A stretch of 64,000 bases of DNA from JAVBMU01 sp031551755 (GCA_031551755.1 JAVBNE010000014.1:1-64000), one strand, 5' to 3'. Counted from the stretch's first letter, positions 22,103 through 31,651 are shown. The notes: generated by a model not told the origin, from the sequence alone. Numbers and translations are program-made.

Positions 22103-24760
22103 TCACGGCGTCAACGTGAGTTCATCCTCCTTCGCCGCCGTCACCGCGCTGGCGCTGAACGGCCAAGCGTAGGTAGTACCGGTCGACCACGCCTTCAGCT
22201 GATCCGCATAGTGGGTCGAGGCAGGATGCCCGGAAGAACCGGTCACCGTCACCCACGTCGAACCGTCCAAGTCGTCGAGGTCCACAACCATGCGCAGGGA
22301 GGGACCAGCAGTCACCTCGAAGGAGCCGCTGGCCGCATTCCACGAGGTCGCGTTCACGATCGAGGAACCACCAGGCATCTCAATCGGATCCGGGTTGAAG
22401 TACCCCCGGACGATCCCAGGAATCGACTCGCCGCCGAGCACCGGGTGTTCGAGCTTGAGCTTGTGCAGGGTCCCCCAACGCCAGTCGGACGGGTTCTTGC
22501 TCATCTCGACGGTTAGATCGAGCCGCGCCGACTCCAATGCTCGCGTGAGCACCTCGTCGCGGGACTCGACGACGCTGATCGTCTGGCGGTCATCCCAATA
22601 CGGGTCGTTCGGCTTCGCCAGCAGTCCCTGGACGATGGCGAGCCACTGGCTGTTGCCGTTGGGCCGCATATTCTCCGGCACGTCGTCCCAGAAGGTGATC
22701 CGCAGCAGGTTCTTCCACACAGCCGCGAAATAGGCGGCCGCCGCGGAGTCGGTGTCCATCTGGTAGTCCCAGTCGGCCAGCAACTCCTGCCCTGCCGCCT
22801 CGAACGAGTCCTTCACCTCCTGATCCAACAGCATCGGCACCAACACGGCGGCGAACGGACTCCAGTCGTCCGACTGGATCGAGTTCATCGTCTCGACCTT
22901 GATCTTGTGGCCGGCCTTGATCTCGTCAGTCAGCAGGGTCCGGATTCTTTGCGACCGGAAACCGTAATCCCAGTCCTTGGTGAGGAATGGCGGGGTGCCG
23001 GCCGGGAGCACTTCCTGATTGGCCGCCACGATGAACCCCTCCTCGGGGTCGAGGGAACGCGGCATATCGGCCGGGTCGACGTAGCCCGTCCAGTCGTACC
23101 GGGAATCGAATCCCGGCCGCGGCCAGGTGCCGTCGGAGGGCACCGGTCCGAGCACCTGGCGGCGAACCGGGATCTTGCCGGGTGCCTGGTAGCCGATGTG
23201 GCCGTCCGTGGTCGCGAAAACGATGTTCTGCGCCGGCGCCTCGAACAGCGCCGCCGCCGCCTGCATGTCCTCGGCATCCGCGGCGGTGTTGAGCGCGAAG
23301 ACCGCATCGGCAGAGTGTCCTGGTGAGAGCGCGGTCCACCCCAGGGAGACGGCGTACTGGCCCAGTTTCGTGGCATTCGTCGGCGTCGCCTGAACCGCGT
23401 CCATGTCGTCCAGCACGTCGGAGACGATCGGCCCATGGACCGTCCGGCGGACCTCCAACGGAATGTCGTTACCGCCGTTGACGCGGATGGTCTCGGTGTG
23501 GACGTCGAGGTCTTTCCACTCGTCGTCGCGCAAGTAGGTTTCACCGCGCACCCGTTCGACGAAGAAGTCGGTGACATCCGCACCCATGTTGGTGATACCC
23601 CAGGCCAGCTTCGCGTTGTGGCCGACGATCACGCCCGGGAACCCCGCGAAGGAGAAACCCGCGACGTCGAAGGGACATGACCGCTCCACGTTGTTGCAGT
23701 GCAGGCCGATCTGCGCCCAGATGCCCGGGGCGCTGAGTGCCAGGTGCGGGTCATTCGCCAACAGCGGCTTGCCGCTGGCCGTGTACTTCCCCGAGACGAC
23801 CCAGGAGTTCGACCCCGTGCCATCGCCCCGCCCGACCTGAACGGGAACCGCCGCGAGCGCCCGGTCGGTGGCCGCCAGAGCGCTCTGGAGTTCGGCGGAA
23901 CTGAGCGCGTCGACACCCTGGGTCTCGGCAGCGGCATCCTCGGTGGAGACGGGGTTCTCCAGGTCCTCCGGTTGCAGGATGGGCAGGTTCAGGTCGGACG
24001 GGTAGGCCGGGAACAGCTCGTTGACCCGCGCGACGTCCTTCACGGTGGAGTAGGCCCGCGCGCGGTCCAGTTCGTCGTCGTAGTTTCCGCGCAGATCCCA
24101 CGCCATGGCTTTGAGCCAGGCGAGCGAGTCGATGGGGTCCCATGGCTCCGGGGACTGGACCTTTACCGAGAGCCCAAGCACCGCGTACTCCAGGGCAGTT
24201 TCGGCCGGGCTGCGGCCCTTGAGGTAGGCATTCACCCCGTCGGCATAGGCCTGGAGGTACTTCTTGGTCTCGGGCGAGATGGTGGTCTCCCACTCCTTCT
24301 CCGCCACCTTGCGCCACCCGAAGGTCCGGGTGACTTTATCGGCCTCGATCGCGTCTTCGACGTTGCCGACCAGCTCCGCCATCCGGCCGGAGGTCACATG
24401 GCGGCGGTAGTCCATCTCGAAGAAGCGATCCTGTGCCTGCACGTATCCCTGGGCACGGAAGAGGTCCTCAGGACTGTCGGCGTAGATCTGAGGGATGCCA
24501 CGCGCATCGCGCACCACCCGCACATCGCCATCGAGGCCAGGAACGCTGATCTCGCCACTGACCTGCGGCAAGGGCCGCCGCACGATCCAGGCCGTCCAAC
24601 CCGCACCGCCGGCGAGGACCAGCGCGAGCACGCCCACGATCGACACGACAACGATCCGCCACACCGGACGGCGGCCAGGGGACGGCTTCGGCGCTACCGG
24701 CGTCGTGGACGGCTTGGGCGCTTCGGGCGTCGCGGACGCTTCAGTTTCTTGCTCGGACAC
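22103..24760 (-). CDS. Penicillin acylase family (peptidase S45) hydrolase, membrane-anchored
   Basis: An 885-residue Ntn-hydrolase. After a Pro/Thr-rich start comes one transmembrane helix (VWRIVVVSIVGVLALVLAGG), so the enzyme is anchored with its domain outside. The alpha part has VVRDARGIPQIYADSPEDLF and GYVQAQDRFFEMDYRRH. The autoprocessing site is GTGSNSWVVSG, where the Ser following Gly becomes the N-terminal nucleophile of the beta subunit; ANDPHLALS and GVIVGHNAKLAWGITN follow. The family hydrolyses amide bonds of penicillins, acyl-homoserine lactones or related amides; the substrate here is unknown. GTG 24760 has TAGTGT seven bases upstream; ATG 24796 is an alternative start. Confidence 0.9.
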   Translation of the reverse strand: MSEQETEASATPEAPKPSTTPVAPKPSPGRRPVWRIVVVSIVGVLALVLAGGAGWTAWIVRRPLPQVSGEISVPGLDGDVRVVRDARGIPQIYADSPEDLFRAQGYVQAQDRFFEMDYRRHVTSGRMAELVGNVEDAIEADKVTRTFGWRKVAEKEWETTISPETKKYLQAYADGVNAYLKGRSPAETALEYAVLGLSVKVQSPEPWDPIDSLAWLKAMAWDLRGNYDDELDRARAYSTVKDVARVNELFPAYPSDLNLPILQPEDLENPVSTEDAAAETQGVDALSSAELQSALAATDRALAAVPVQVGRGDGTGSNSWVVSGKYTASGKPLLANDPHLALSAPGIWAQIGLHCNNVERSCPFDVAGFSFAGFPGVIVGHNAKLAWGITNMGADVTDFFVERVRGETYLRDDEWKDLDVHTETIRVNGGNDIPLEVRRTVHGPIVSDVLDDMDAVQATPTNATKLGQYAVSLGWTALSPGHSADAVFALNTAADAEDMQAAAALFEAPAQNIVFATTDGHIGYQAPGKIPVRRQVLGPVPSDGTWPRPGFDSRYDWTGYVDPADMPRSLDPEEGFIVAANQEVLPAGTPPFLTKDWDYGFRSQRIRTLLTDEIKAGHKIKVETMNSIQSDDWSPFAAVLVPMLLDQEVKDSFEAAGQELLADWDYQMDTDSAAAAYFAAVWKNLLRITFWDDVPENMRPNGNSQWLAIVQGLLAKPNDPYWDDRQTISVVESRDEVLTRALESARLDLTVEMSKNPSDWRWGTLHKLKLEHPVLGGESIPGIVRGYFNPDPIEMPGGSSIVNATSWNAASGSFEVTAGPSLRMVVDLDDLDGSTWVTVTGSSGHPASTHYADQLKAWSTGTTYAWPFSASAVTAAKEDELTLTP

Positions 24761-24767
24761 GGATGCG

Positions 24768-24773
24768 ACACTA
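24768..24773 (-). promoter_or_regulatory. -10 element TAGTGT of the acylase gene
   Basis: TAGTGT, seven bases, then GTG at 24760. Confidence 0.4.
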
Positions 24774-24868
24774 CCCCGGCCTCGGCTCCGTATCATGAGC
24801 ACTCGGAAGAAGTGAGTGCCAGTTGTGGTTCCACTCCGATGAACACCTACGCCCACCAAGGAGGTCTC

Positions 24869-25222
24869 GTGCCGACCTATGCCTATGCCTGCACCGCATG
24901 CAGCCACACATTCGACATCCGTCAGTCGTTCACGGACGACGCCCTGACCGTATGCCCGGAATGTAGTGGGAAGCTGCGCAAGGTGTTCTCGCCGGTCGGT
25001 GTCACCTTCAAAGGCTCCGGCTTCTACCGCACCGACTCGCGGTCCGGGTCCAGCCGAACTGGCAGTTCTGCCCCCAAACCGGCCGGTGAGAAGGCATCCA
25101 GCTCGACAAGCACCGCCGATAGCTCGGGCAGCGGCGGTGCCAGCGCCGGCGATTCGAGCGGCTCGACCTCCGGCGGCGCAAAGACAACGACCAAGGCCAC
25201 CAGCGGGTCCGCCACCTCCTGA
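24869..25222 (+). CDS. FmdB family zinc-ribbon protein
   Basis: A 117-residue protein. The first ~50 residues are the FmdB ribbon: PTYAYACTACSHTFDIRQSF with CxxC, then TVCPECSGKLRKVF with the second CxxC, then FKGSGFYRTDSR. The rest is a low-complexity Ser/Gly/Thr/Ala tail common in actinobacterial members. GTG at 24869 follows a strong AAGGAG at 24858-24863. The family is thought to be regulatory; its function is not established. It is part of the conserved FmdB-SAF-MscL run. Confidence 0.9.
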   Translation: MPTYAYACTACSHTFDIRQSFTDDALTVCPECSGKLRKVFSPVGVTFKGSGFYRTDSRSGSSRTGSSAPKPAGEKASSSTSTADSSGSGGASAGDSSGSTSGGAKTTTKATSGSATS

Positions 25223-25378
25223 CCCGCCAACTTGCCTCTGAAGTCAGGGCTATCGCGGTGGCCTGGGCGGGTTGATTCCGCCTCCCACAGTTGTCCACTG
25301 ACGGTTGTGCGCGAGAGTTGTCTCCAGCTCCTTGCGCGGGTTCTGCTTCCTCCCATCTCGTGATGCCTACGGTGCAGT

Positions 25379-26116
25379 ATGCGAGTCCTCGACCACCTTT
25401 CTCCGACCACTCGTCGGCACGCCCGTGCCCTGTACTGGCGCTGGCGGTACCTGGCAGTGGCGGTGTGCTGCGGGCTGGCAGCCGCCCAGCTCGCCCACAC
25501 TCTGCGACCGTCCGATCCGGCGACCACACCGGTCGTGGTCACCGCTCGGCCAGTGGCAGCCGGAGCGGCTCTCACCGAAGAGGACCTCACGGTGGCGCAG
25601 TGGCCCGTGTCCCTGGTCTTAGAGGGTGCGGCACGGTCGACAACCCCTCTGCTAGACCGGACTGCATCCGTCGCGCTTCCTGCGGGCCTGCCGGTTCTGA
25701 ACTCCTTGGTCGCTGCCGGCGAGCTCACCGCCGACGCACCCGCCGGGACGGTCGTGGCTCCCGTTCGGCTCGATCCCGAGGTCGCATCGCTCTTGTCACC
25801 GGGGGTGCGAGTGGATCTGCGGCTGGCGGTCGACGAGCCACCATGGACACCAGCGGCTGACGCAGGGGGTGCAGACACCGGATCAGATGCGGGAAGGTCT
25901 GGCGGTGGCACTGATGCGAAGGCCGGCGCAGACGAGTCCCGATCGGTTCTGCTCGCCGAATCGGCTGTCGTCCTCCCCCGCCCCAAGCCCACCGTGGACA
26001 GCGCCACGATGAGCGAGCAGGCCATCGTGTTGATCGCCGTGCAGCCGGCGGAGGCGGAGCAAATAGCTGCGCGAACGAACGGGGGCACGGTCACGGCCGT
26101 CATCGTGCGCGGGTGA
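25379..26116 (+). CDS. SAF-domain protein (CpaB/RcpC-like)
   Basis: A 245-residue protein with an N-terminal basic region and single membrane helix (WRYLAVAVCCGLAAAQLAHT), then a SAF domain (VVVTARPVAAGAALTEEDLT ... VALPAGLPVLNSLVA) and a second beta-rich part (APVRLDPEVASLLSPGVRVD) interrupted by a Gly/Asp-rich insert (about residues 160-190). It resembles pilus-assembly CpaB proteins but no pilus genes are nearby; in actinobacteria this gene usually sits between fmdB and mscL. A TACGGT lies five bases before the ATG. Confidence 0.85.
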   Translation: MRVLDHLSPTTRRHARALYWRWRYLAVAVCCGLAAAQLAHTLRPSDPATTPVVVTARPVAAGAALTEEDLTVAQWPVSLVLEGAARSTTPLLDRTASVALPAGLPVLNSLVAAGELTADAPAGTVVAPVRLDPEVASLLSPGVRVDLRLAVDEPPWTPAADAGGADTGSDAGRSGGGTDAKAGADESRSVLLAESAVVLPRPKPTVDSATMSEQAIVLIAVQPAEAEQIAARTNGGTVTAVIVRG

Positions 26117-26224
26117 GATCGGCCACCTCGCGCAGGCCCTCAACCGAACCGGCCGGTCAAGATGGAAGGATCGATGCCGCACCCGATATGTCCCTGGTGC
26201 TACTCGACCGAAGGAAAGACAGTC

Positions 26225-26665
26225 ATGAAGTCAGTGTTCGCCGGATTCAAAGAGTTCATACTCCGCGGAAACGTCATGGATCTCGCGGTAGGCGTCGTCA
26301 TCGGCAGCGCGTTCGGAAAAATCGTCGACGGAATTGTCAAGGGCCTGATCAACCCACTGATCGCAGCCATCTTCGGCAAGCCCGATCTCAGCAAGGTACT
26401 GACCTTCACGATCCACGGCGGCGAGTTCAGCCTGGGCGTGATCCTTGACGCTGCCTTCAACTTCCTGTGCATCGCGGCGGCCGTGTACTTCTGCCTGATC
26501 CTGCCGATGAACAAGCTGGCCGCATTGCGCAAACCCAAGGAAGAAGCACCCGAGGTCGCTGCGGACGTCGCCGTACTTCAGGAGATCCGGGACCTGCTCG
26601 CAGCACAGTCCCGCCCGGTCGGGCCCCCCGGACAGCCCGGCGCGCACAGCTACCCGTCGTCCTGA
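26225..26665 (+). CDS. mscL: Large-conductance mechanosensitive channel MscL
   Basis: A 146-residue channel that opens under membrane tension to release solutes on osmotic downshock. The signature N-terminus is present (FAGFKEFILRGNVMDLAVGV, then VIGSAFGKIVDGIVKGLINP), with TM2 at about residues 70-95 (LDAAFNFLCIAAAVYFCLIL) and the C-terminal bundle EVAADVAVLQEIRDLLAAQ. The ATG at 26225 has AAGGAA upstream. A hairpin terminator follows the stop. Confidence 0.97.
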   Translation: MKSVFAGFKEFILRGNVMDLAVGVVIGSAFGKIVDGIVKGLINPLIAAIFGKPDLSKVLTFTIHGGEFSLGVILDAAFNFLCIAAAVYFCLILPMNKLAALRKPKEEAPEVAADVAVLQEIRDLLAAQSRPVGPPGQPGAHSYPSS

Positions 26666-26674
26666 GTCGGCCAC

Positions 26675-26706
26675 GTCCTGCCTGCGCAAGGCTGCGCGGG
26701 CAGGAC
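26675..26706 (+). terminator. Hairpin terminator after mscL
   Basis: GTCCTGCCTGCGCA (26675-26688) pairs with 26693-26706 with one mismatch and a four-base loop. Confidence 0.7.
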
Positions 26707-27067
26707 ATCGTCCGAAGGATGCGCCCGTCGGGCCGCCACCAACTGTGCCGCCACCGATGGTGACGCTCACGCCAGGAGCTGACGTCGCTCGGCTCAGTTC
26801 CCCCAGTGCGGGGGGACGTCCCGCCGAAGCCGATCATCATTCGACCCGCTCGACTGATCCTCACCCCAGGCTGCCTGGTGCTCATCGGCGCTCGGCCCCT
26901 CGACCACCTCACGTTCGGCGCCCAGACGCACCGCCCGCCGATGCCGTCGCAGACCACGATCGCCCGGATCCTTGCGATCGCTGCGGGAATCGCGGTCACC
27001 CAGATCGTCCTGCTCACCTGCACCGTCGCCTCGTCCGCCCGACGCACCGCCGGCGACGCCCACCCGA
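26707..27067. other. Gene-free stretch between mscL and the large helicase-like gene
   Basis: No convincing gene. A plus frame containing a hydrophobic stretch (RILAIAAGIAVTQIVLLTCT, near 26965-27025) could be a short membrane protein, but every version of it runs into the helicase-like gene on the other strand. Confidence 0.4.
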
Positions 27068-30000
27068 TCAGCCACTGGTGGGCCGCACGTCCACGTCGGG
27101 GTCCCGCGGACCGCCTGCATCGTCATCCACTTCGACGATCACCGGCACCACCACGGTCCCGTCGGAACCAGCCGTCACGATGCCGCCCACCTCGGGCAAC
27201 CGCTCATCGCGAACCGCCTGTACGACCGCCCGCAGCCGGTCAGCTTCCTTGACCGGATCGAGGAACACTGCTGCCGACCACACCTGAGCAACCACCCAGC
27301 CCAACCGTTCCAGCCGTTCAGCGAGTTGTCGGTCGCGCACTCGGATGGAACGCTCCGATACGTAGGCGTCATCGTCGGTGAGAACAGCAACCAGCAACTC
27401 CCCTGGCAGATCAGGGTGACCCAGCACCAACGGCAACCGGTCGCCCTCACCAACCCCGTAATCAGTCTCCACGATCAGGCCAGCCCGCCACAGCCGTTCC
27501 GCAAGATCGAGAACCAACCGGTCTGAGTAGCCACCCAAGTCGACGCCGTTACCGAGCACTACCTGGTCGGCGGCTTCGGCACGCTCCTGCGCGAGTTCCA
27601 GCACCTCAGCCAGCATCCGGGCCCCGCGCCCACGCAGGCGCTGCGGGTCCAAGTCCGCGCTGGCAAAAGTAGAGACGACCCGCAGCCTGCGCCGTGCGGC
27701 GCCAAGGGCGTCAAGGAGCAGCGCATCTCCGCCAGGCGCGTTGAGCACCCCGAAACGATGCAGCACGCGACCGTGCGGGGTACGCCCGAAACCGATCGAC
27801 AGGCAGATGGCGTCGCGCATCAACCCGGCGGCGCCTTGCAGGTCGGTCACAACCGCCGGCTCCACACGTGAAGCCGCGAAGAAGGCGGACAGCGCCGGAT
27901 TCCGCCGCACCTCCACCTGCAGTGCCTCCTCGACCCGATCAGCGTGTGCCGGGGTCACCGCAACAATCGCAAAAGACTCCTCCGGCCGCGAGATCGCGTG
28001 CTCAATGGCGATCTCGACGACTCGGTCGACCTCGACCTGCGTGGTCTCCACCGCCCCCGTGGCTGGGTCGGGCATGCCGGTGCCGTCCACGACATCGAAA
28101 TGGATGAGCGCCTCGGCCTTCGGGAATGGCGCCGGTCGCAGCACCCCCGCATAGCCGTGGTCAGCCAGATACGCCGTGAGATAGGGGTCGCGGCGAGAAG
28201 CTGGAGTCGCCAACGAGACCCGCGGCAAGGACTGGGCAAGGTCGCGCAACGTGGGTGTGGAAGCCGCCCGCAAGTCACCGAATGCCACCACCTGACGGCC
28301 ACGGGCAATGGCAGAGATCGTGCTTTCGAGGGGCGTGTGCTCCACGGCGTCGAGGACCACGAGGTCGACCAGCCGGCTCGGTGGTAGCACATGGGGCACC
28401 TGAGCCGGCGTGACGACCGCGACCGGACGCAATCGAGGGAAGACATCCGGGAATCGCACGGCGGTGTCCCGCACACTTGTCAGCCGACCCTCGAGCAGTT
28501 CCTGGAACAGCTCCCCCGCTTGCTCCGGATGGTCACGCAAGACAGCGCCCAGGTGCCCATGAGTGGCGACCCGCACCGGCCCCGAGAGCGAGTCGATGTG
28601 CGCCCGGTCAAGTTCGCGGAATCGGCCCGCAAGCGCCTCCAGCACGGCGCCGTCCTGATCGGCCAGTGCCGGGTCCTCAGAGCGGATGGCTTCGAAGACC
28701 GAACTCCACCACGCCAGGTCGAGTTCGGCGGCCACCAGATCCGCCGGGACCCGACGGGCGATCAGATCGGACAGCAGCCCACCCAGCCCGGCCGCGATGA
28801 GCCGTCGCAGCAGCACATTCCGCGCAGGCAGATCGGTGAGGTCCTCCTGGTCCGCGCGCAACGTGGCCAACTGCTCGGCGAGCTGGGCCAACGGCCGGTC
28901 GATGAAGTCACTGCCCATCGGGGTGTCCGCGAGCACCGGGGCGATCTCGTCGAGATCGATGCGCACGGCCTCGAAGGTGTCTTCGATGCTCGCCAATCCC
29001 TCCGGCAACACGGGCCAGCCCCCCCGCGGGCATTGCTCCTGCCAAACGGCTCGCTGGGCCTGCACCTTGATGAGGTAGGCATGCATGTCGTCGACCCGGC
29101 TTCCGGGGCGCAACATGTCCTTCGCCCGTCGACGCAACCGGCGGCGGGCGAACCAGCCCATGTCGACGCCGTGATCGGCTCGCCACTGCTTGCTGGCGGT
29201 TGCCTCGACCATGTCCTGAGCGGTCCGCTCGAAGATCATCGGCTGGAAGACGTCCAGTGTCTCCCGCATCCCGCCCAGCATCCGTAACTGGTCGCCCCAC
29301 TGACGCAACGTGGTGGCCGCGACCAAGCCGGTGGTCTTCGCGACATCGGCGACCTGTTCGCGCAGTTGGGGAAGCGTGTGGGTGTGCAGGCGCTCGACGC
29401 GGGCGAGCGCCTCCCGGGCTTCCGCATCAGAGTGCAGTGCCGCACCGTACCAGGAGGTGGAGTTCGCCTGTTCGGTGAAGGCACCGAGTTCGGCCGCCCG
29501 AGTCAGGTCAGCTGCCAGCATCTGACGACGCCCCGCATCGGCGGCCAATGCGACCTCGGGGTCAAGACGAACCGTGGTGGCAGGACCCGGGCGGTGTGCG
29601 GTCAGGCGCGCCAGCGCTTGAAGCGCGTCGTAGGCGGACACTCCCCAGGTATCGCGGATGAGGTGCAGCGACGTGATGTACCCGGAGAGCTGGGCACGCG
29701 CCCCCAGCAACGCATCACGATTGCGCGCGACGGCATCGGTGTCGAGTAGCTCTGATTCCACCGCCATCGCCGACAACAATCGGTGAGAGACCCTGTGTCG
29801 CCAGTCCGGCCCAACCTCGATGTCCAGGACCAGTCCGCCCAAGCCCAGCGCCGCCAGCCGTTCCATCAATGCCTCGGCCGTGCGCCGGTGCCCCGGTACG
29901 TACAGCACCGTGCGGCCGCTCGCGGCGGCCTCGGCCACCACGGCCGCGACAGTGCCGGAGATATCCGCGCCGGTCGGGCTGTCCACGAATAGGTGCGTAC

Positions 30001-30952
30001 CGGTCGCCAGCACGTCGACGACATGGCGCTGGGAGGGTTCCAGGTCACCGACTCCCCGCTCCCGGGCTGGTTCGGCGTCGTCGGCTCGCGGGATCGGCAA
30101 CGTCGGTGTCGCCGCCAGCAATGCATCGGGTGCGCCCGCGAGCGCCGCCACGACATCGTGTTCCGCGAGCTCGGTACCCCAGTCGCGCAGGTCGTCGGCC
30201 AGGACGTGACCCGGGTGCACAAAGGTGCCCGCGAGCACCTCTTGGGTCAGCTCGAAGTCCGTGAGGACGGCACGTCCGAAGGAGGCAATCGTCGCGAGGA
30301 CATCTCCGGGGTCGAATCCGGAACCGTTGAATGTCGCCCGAGCCAATGCGAGAGGATCAATCAACGCTCCATGATCACGCAAAGTCCGGGCCAGCACCGG
30401 ATTCACTTCTACGGAGGGTTCCAGCGTCAAGTCGTAGTCGTTTCCGCCGCTGCCTCGCGCGGTAATCGTGATGGGCCGCAACAGAACGGGGGCTCGGTAG
30501 CGAACGGTGTCCTCCGCCGATCCGAAAACGACGTGGTGTGGGCGCTCCGGGTTGGTCGCCCGCGCGAGTGCGCCCACGTCGCCGGGGTGAGCCGTCTTAG
30601 CGCCACCGAACCAGGTGGCGACCCCGATCGCCAGGTAAGTCGACGGCACACCGTATTGCTGCTCGTGGTCGAGTGCGTGCAGCGCGACTGCCCGTGCATG
30701 CCGCCGGGCGATTGGGAGCGAAGCACCCTCGCGGAACAGGTTCGACAGCCGCGTTGTGCGACCTGCGAAAAGCTGCGCGATCCCGGAAGGATGCGCCGCG
30801 GTCAAGTCGACGACGGCGTCGCCCAGGGCGCCGATATCGTCGAGAGCGGACGCCCCCGCCAGGTCGGCGAGGGCCGCGCGCCATCGGGCGGCGGCCTCAG
30901 CGACGAGTTCACCCGCTGAAGGGGCGGGCAATTCGGGTTCGGGGGCACTCAC
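27068..30952 (-). CDS. Large degenerate SF1-helicase-like protein with Vsr/DUF559-like C-terminus
   Basis: A 1,294-residue protein. The N-terminal ~200 residues (RTTRLSNLFREGASLPIARR, then YGVPSTYLAIGVATWFGG) match the DUF4011-like front of large actinobacterial helicases. The nucleotide site is eroded: where Walker A is expected there is HLFVDSPTGADISGT, without the GKS/GKT. Motif II reads LVVLDAVEHTPLE and motif III VVAFGDLRAA. A central helical region spans ~400-700. The C-terminal ~100 residues (YVSERSIRVRDRQLAERLER followed by LGWVVAQVWSAAVF) resemble the Vsr/MTES endonuclease-like domain. GTG 30952 has TAGCGT exactly six bases upstream. Function unknown; a structural or regulatory DNA-binding role is more likely than an active helicase. 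Confidence 0.8.
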   Translation of the reverse strand: MSAPEPELPAPSAGELVAEAAARWRAALADLAGASALDDIGALGDAVVDLTAAHPSGIAQLFAGRTTRLSNLFREGASLPIARRHARAVALHALDHEQQYGVPSTYLAIGVATWFGGAKTAHPGDVGALARATNPERPHHVVFGSAEDTVRYRAPVLLRPITITARGSGGNDYDLTLEPSVEVNPVLARTLRDHGALIDPLALARATFNGSGFDPGDVLATIASFGRAVLTDFELTQEVLAGTFVHPGHVLADDLRDWGTELAEHDVVAALAGAPDALLAATPTLPIPRADDAEPARERGVGDLEPSQRHVVDVLATGTHLFVDSPTGADISGTVAAVVAEAAASGRTVLYVPGHRRTAEALMERLAALGLGGLVLDIEVGPDWRHRVSHRLLSAMAVESELLDTDAVARNRDALLGARAQLSGYITSLHLIRDTWGVSAYDALQALARLTAHRPGPATTVRLDPEVALAADAGRRQMLAADLTRAAELGAFTEQANSTSWYGAALHSDAEAREALARVERLHTHTLPQLREQVADVAKTTGLVAATTLRQWGDQLRMLGGMRETLDVFQPMIFERTAQDMVEATASKQWRADHGVDMGWFARRRLRRRAKDMLRPGSRVDDMHAYLIKVQAQRAVWQEQCPRGGWPVLPEGLASIEDTFEAVRIDLDEIAPVLADTPMGSDFIDRPLAQLAEQLATLRADQEDLTDLPARNVLLRRLIAAGLGGLLSDLIARRVPADLVAAELDLAWWSSVFEAIRSEDPALADQDGAVLEALAGRFRELDRAHIDSLSGPVRVATHGHLGAVLRDHPEQAGELFQELLEGRLTSVRDTAVRFPDVFPRLRPVAVVTPAQVPHVLPPSRLVDLVVLDAVEHTPLESTISAIARGRQVVAFGDLRAASTPTLRDLAQSLPRVSLATPASRRDPYLTAYLADHGYAGVLRPAPFPKAEALIHFDVVDGTGMPDPATGAVETTQVEVDRVVEIAIEHAISRPEESFAIVAVTPAHADRVEEALQVEVRRNPALSAFFAASRVEPAVVTDLQGAAGLMRDAICLSIGFGRTPHGRVLHRFGVLNAPGGDALLLDALGAARRRLRVVSTFASADLDPQRLRGRGARMLAEVLELAQERAEAADQVVLGNGVDLGGYSDRLVLDLAERLWRAGLIVETDYGVGEGDRLPLVLGHPDLPGELLVAVLTDDDAYVSERSIRVRDRQLAERLERLGWVVAQVWSAAVFLDPVKEADRLRAVVQAVRDERLPEVGGIVTAGSDGTVVVPVIVEVDDDAGGPRDPDVDVRPTSG

Positions 30953-30958
30953 AGCCCG

Positions 30959-30964
30959 ACGCTA
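30959..30964 (-). promoter_or_regulatory. -10 element TAGCGT (leaderless) of the helicase-like gene
   Basis: TAGCGT, six bases (CGGGCT), then GTG at 30952. Confidence 0.5.
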
Positions 30965-31099
30965 ACCGGCACCTCGTAGGCAAGCGGCGAGGGCACGCCG
31001 GGGCGCCCGAGATGACCTATGCCGAATAGAAATGGCCCCGGAGCGTTCTACCGCCGCAGGGCCTATTTGATCCGACCCGGACCTGGTCCGGACATGAAG

Positions 31100-31138
31100 A
31101 CAGCGCACATCGCGCAGGGGGCAGGCGATGTGCGCTGT
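31100..31138. terminator. Perfect 14-bp hairpin in the 30953-31293 intergenic region
   Basis: ACAGCGCACATCGC (31100-31113) is exactly complementary to 31125-31138 with an 11-base loop. It follows no gene on the plus strand and lies 156 bases after the stop of the small minus-strand gene at 31294, so it probably ends that transcript. The remaining intergenic sequence shows nothing else. Confidence 0.6.
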
Positions 31139-31293
31139 CGTTGACTATTCTGCACACCCTGCGGACGTTCGTCAACTTCGCGGATCGGATACCCGGGTGA
31201 AGTCGCGGATTCCACCCTGGATGGAGCCTGGACGATCGTTCAGTTGCGCAGCTGGAATACCTCGCGGGAATTCATGGAGACATCTTGGCTAAA

Positions 31294-31614
31294 TCATGAC
31301 TTTTGCCGCTGAACCGCGCTGGCCCACACCCAGCAGAAACCCTCCCTCCCGAGCTGATCGAGGAAACGCACGTAAACAGCTCGGGAGGTCCAGGCAATCG
31401 CTTGGCCGGAGGCCTCGTAGTCCCGCCCTTGACCATCGGAGATCCAGACCCTCACCGGCAGGGGCAGATCCGGACGAACGGGGCTTTCAGGGCGAGCCCC
31501 GGCCGGCACATCGTGCGGCTGATCATGGCGGGGCACTCGGTCCGCCGAGCGGCGTGGCACGTCGCGACTATGCGCCATCAACCCCCTGCCACTCGCTACC
31601 CGGTCACGACTCAC
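31294..31614 (-). CDS. Small hypothetical protein, possible SOS-regulated
   Basis: A 106-residue protein. The first ~50 residues are basic and low in complexity; the last half is well formed: PVRVWISDGQGRDYEASGQA then IAWTSRAVYVRFLDQLGREG and FCWVWASAVQRQ, a small beta-barrel-like pattern I have seen only in unnamed actinobacterial proteins. GTG at 31614 follows TAGACT by seven bases (31622-31627), so the message may be leaderless; ATG 31578 is an alternative. A LexA-like box lies at 31636-31651 over the promoter, which suggests DNA-damage control. Function unknown. Confidence 0.6.
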   Translation of the reverse strand: MSRDRVASGRGLMAHSRDVPRRSADRVPRHDQPHDVPAGARPESPVRPDLPLPVRVWISDGQGRDYEASGQAIAWTSRAVYVRFLDQLGREGFCWVWASAVQRQKS

Positions 31615-31635
31615 TACCGGAGTCTAACCCATCGT

Positions 31636-31651
31636 TCGAACATGTGTTCTA
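31636..31651 (-). promoter_or_regulatory. LexA (SOS) box-like palindrome
   Basis: TCGAAC-ATGT-GTTCTA matches the actinobacterial SOS box TCGAAC-N4-GTTCGA with one difference. It lies 9 bases upstream of a TAGACT -10 element of the gene starting at 31614. Confidence 0.6.

Noticed and set aside
26806..27252. Possible small membrane protein on the plus strand
   Set aside because: It has one hydrophobic stretch but runs about 180 bases into the large helicase-like gene and becomes low-complexity; no ribosome site.
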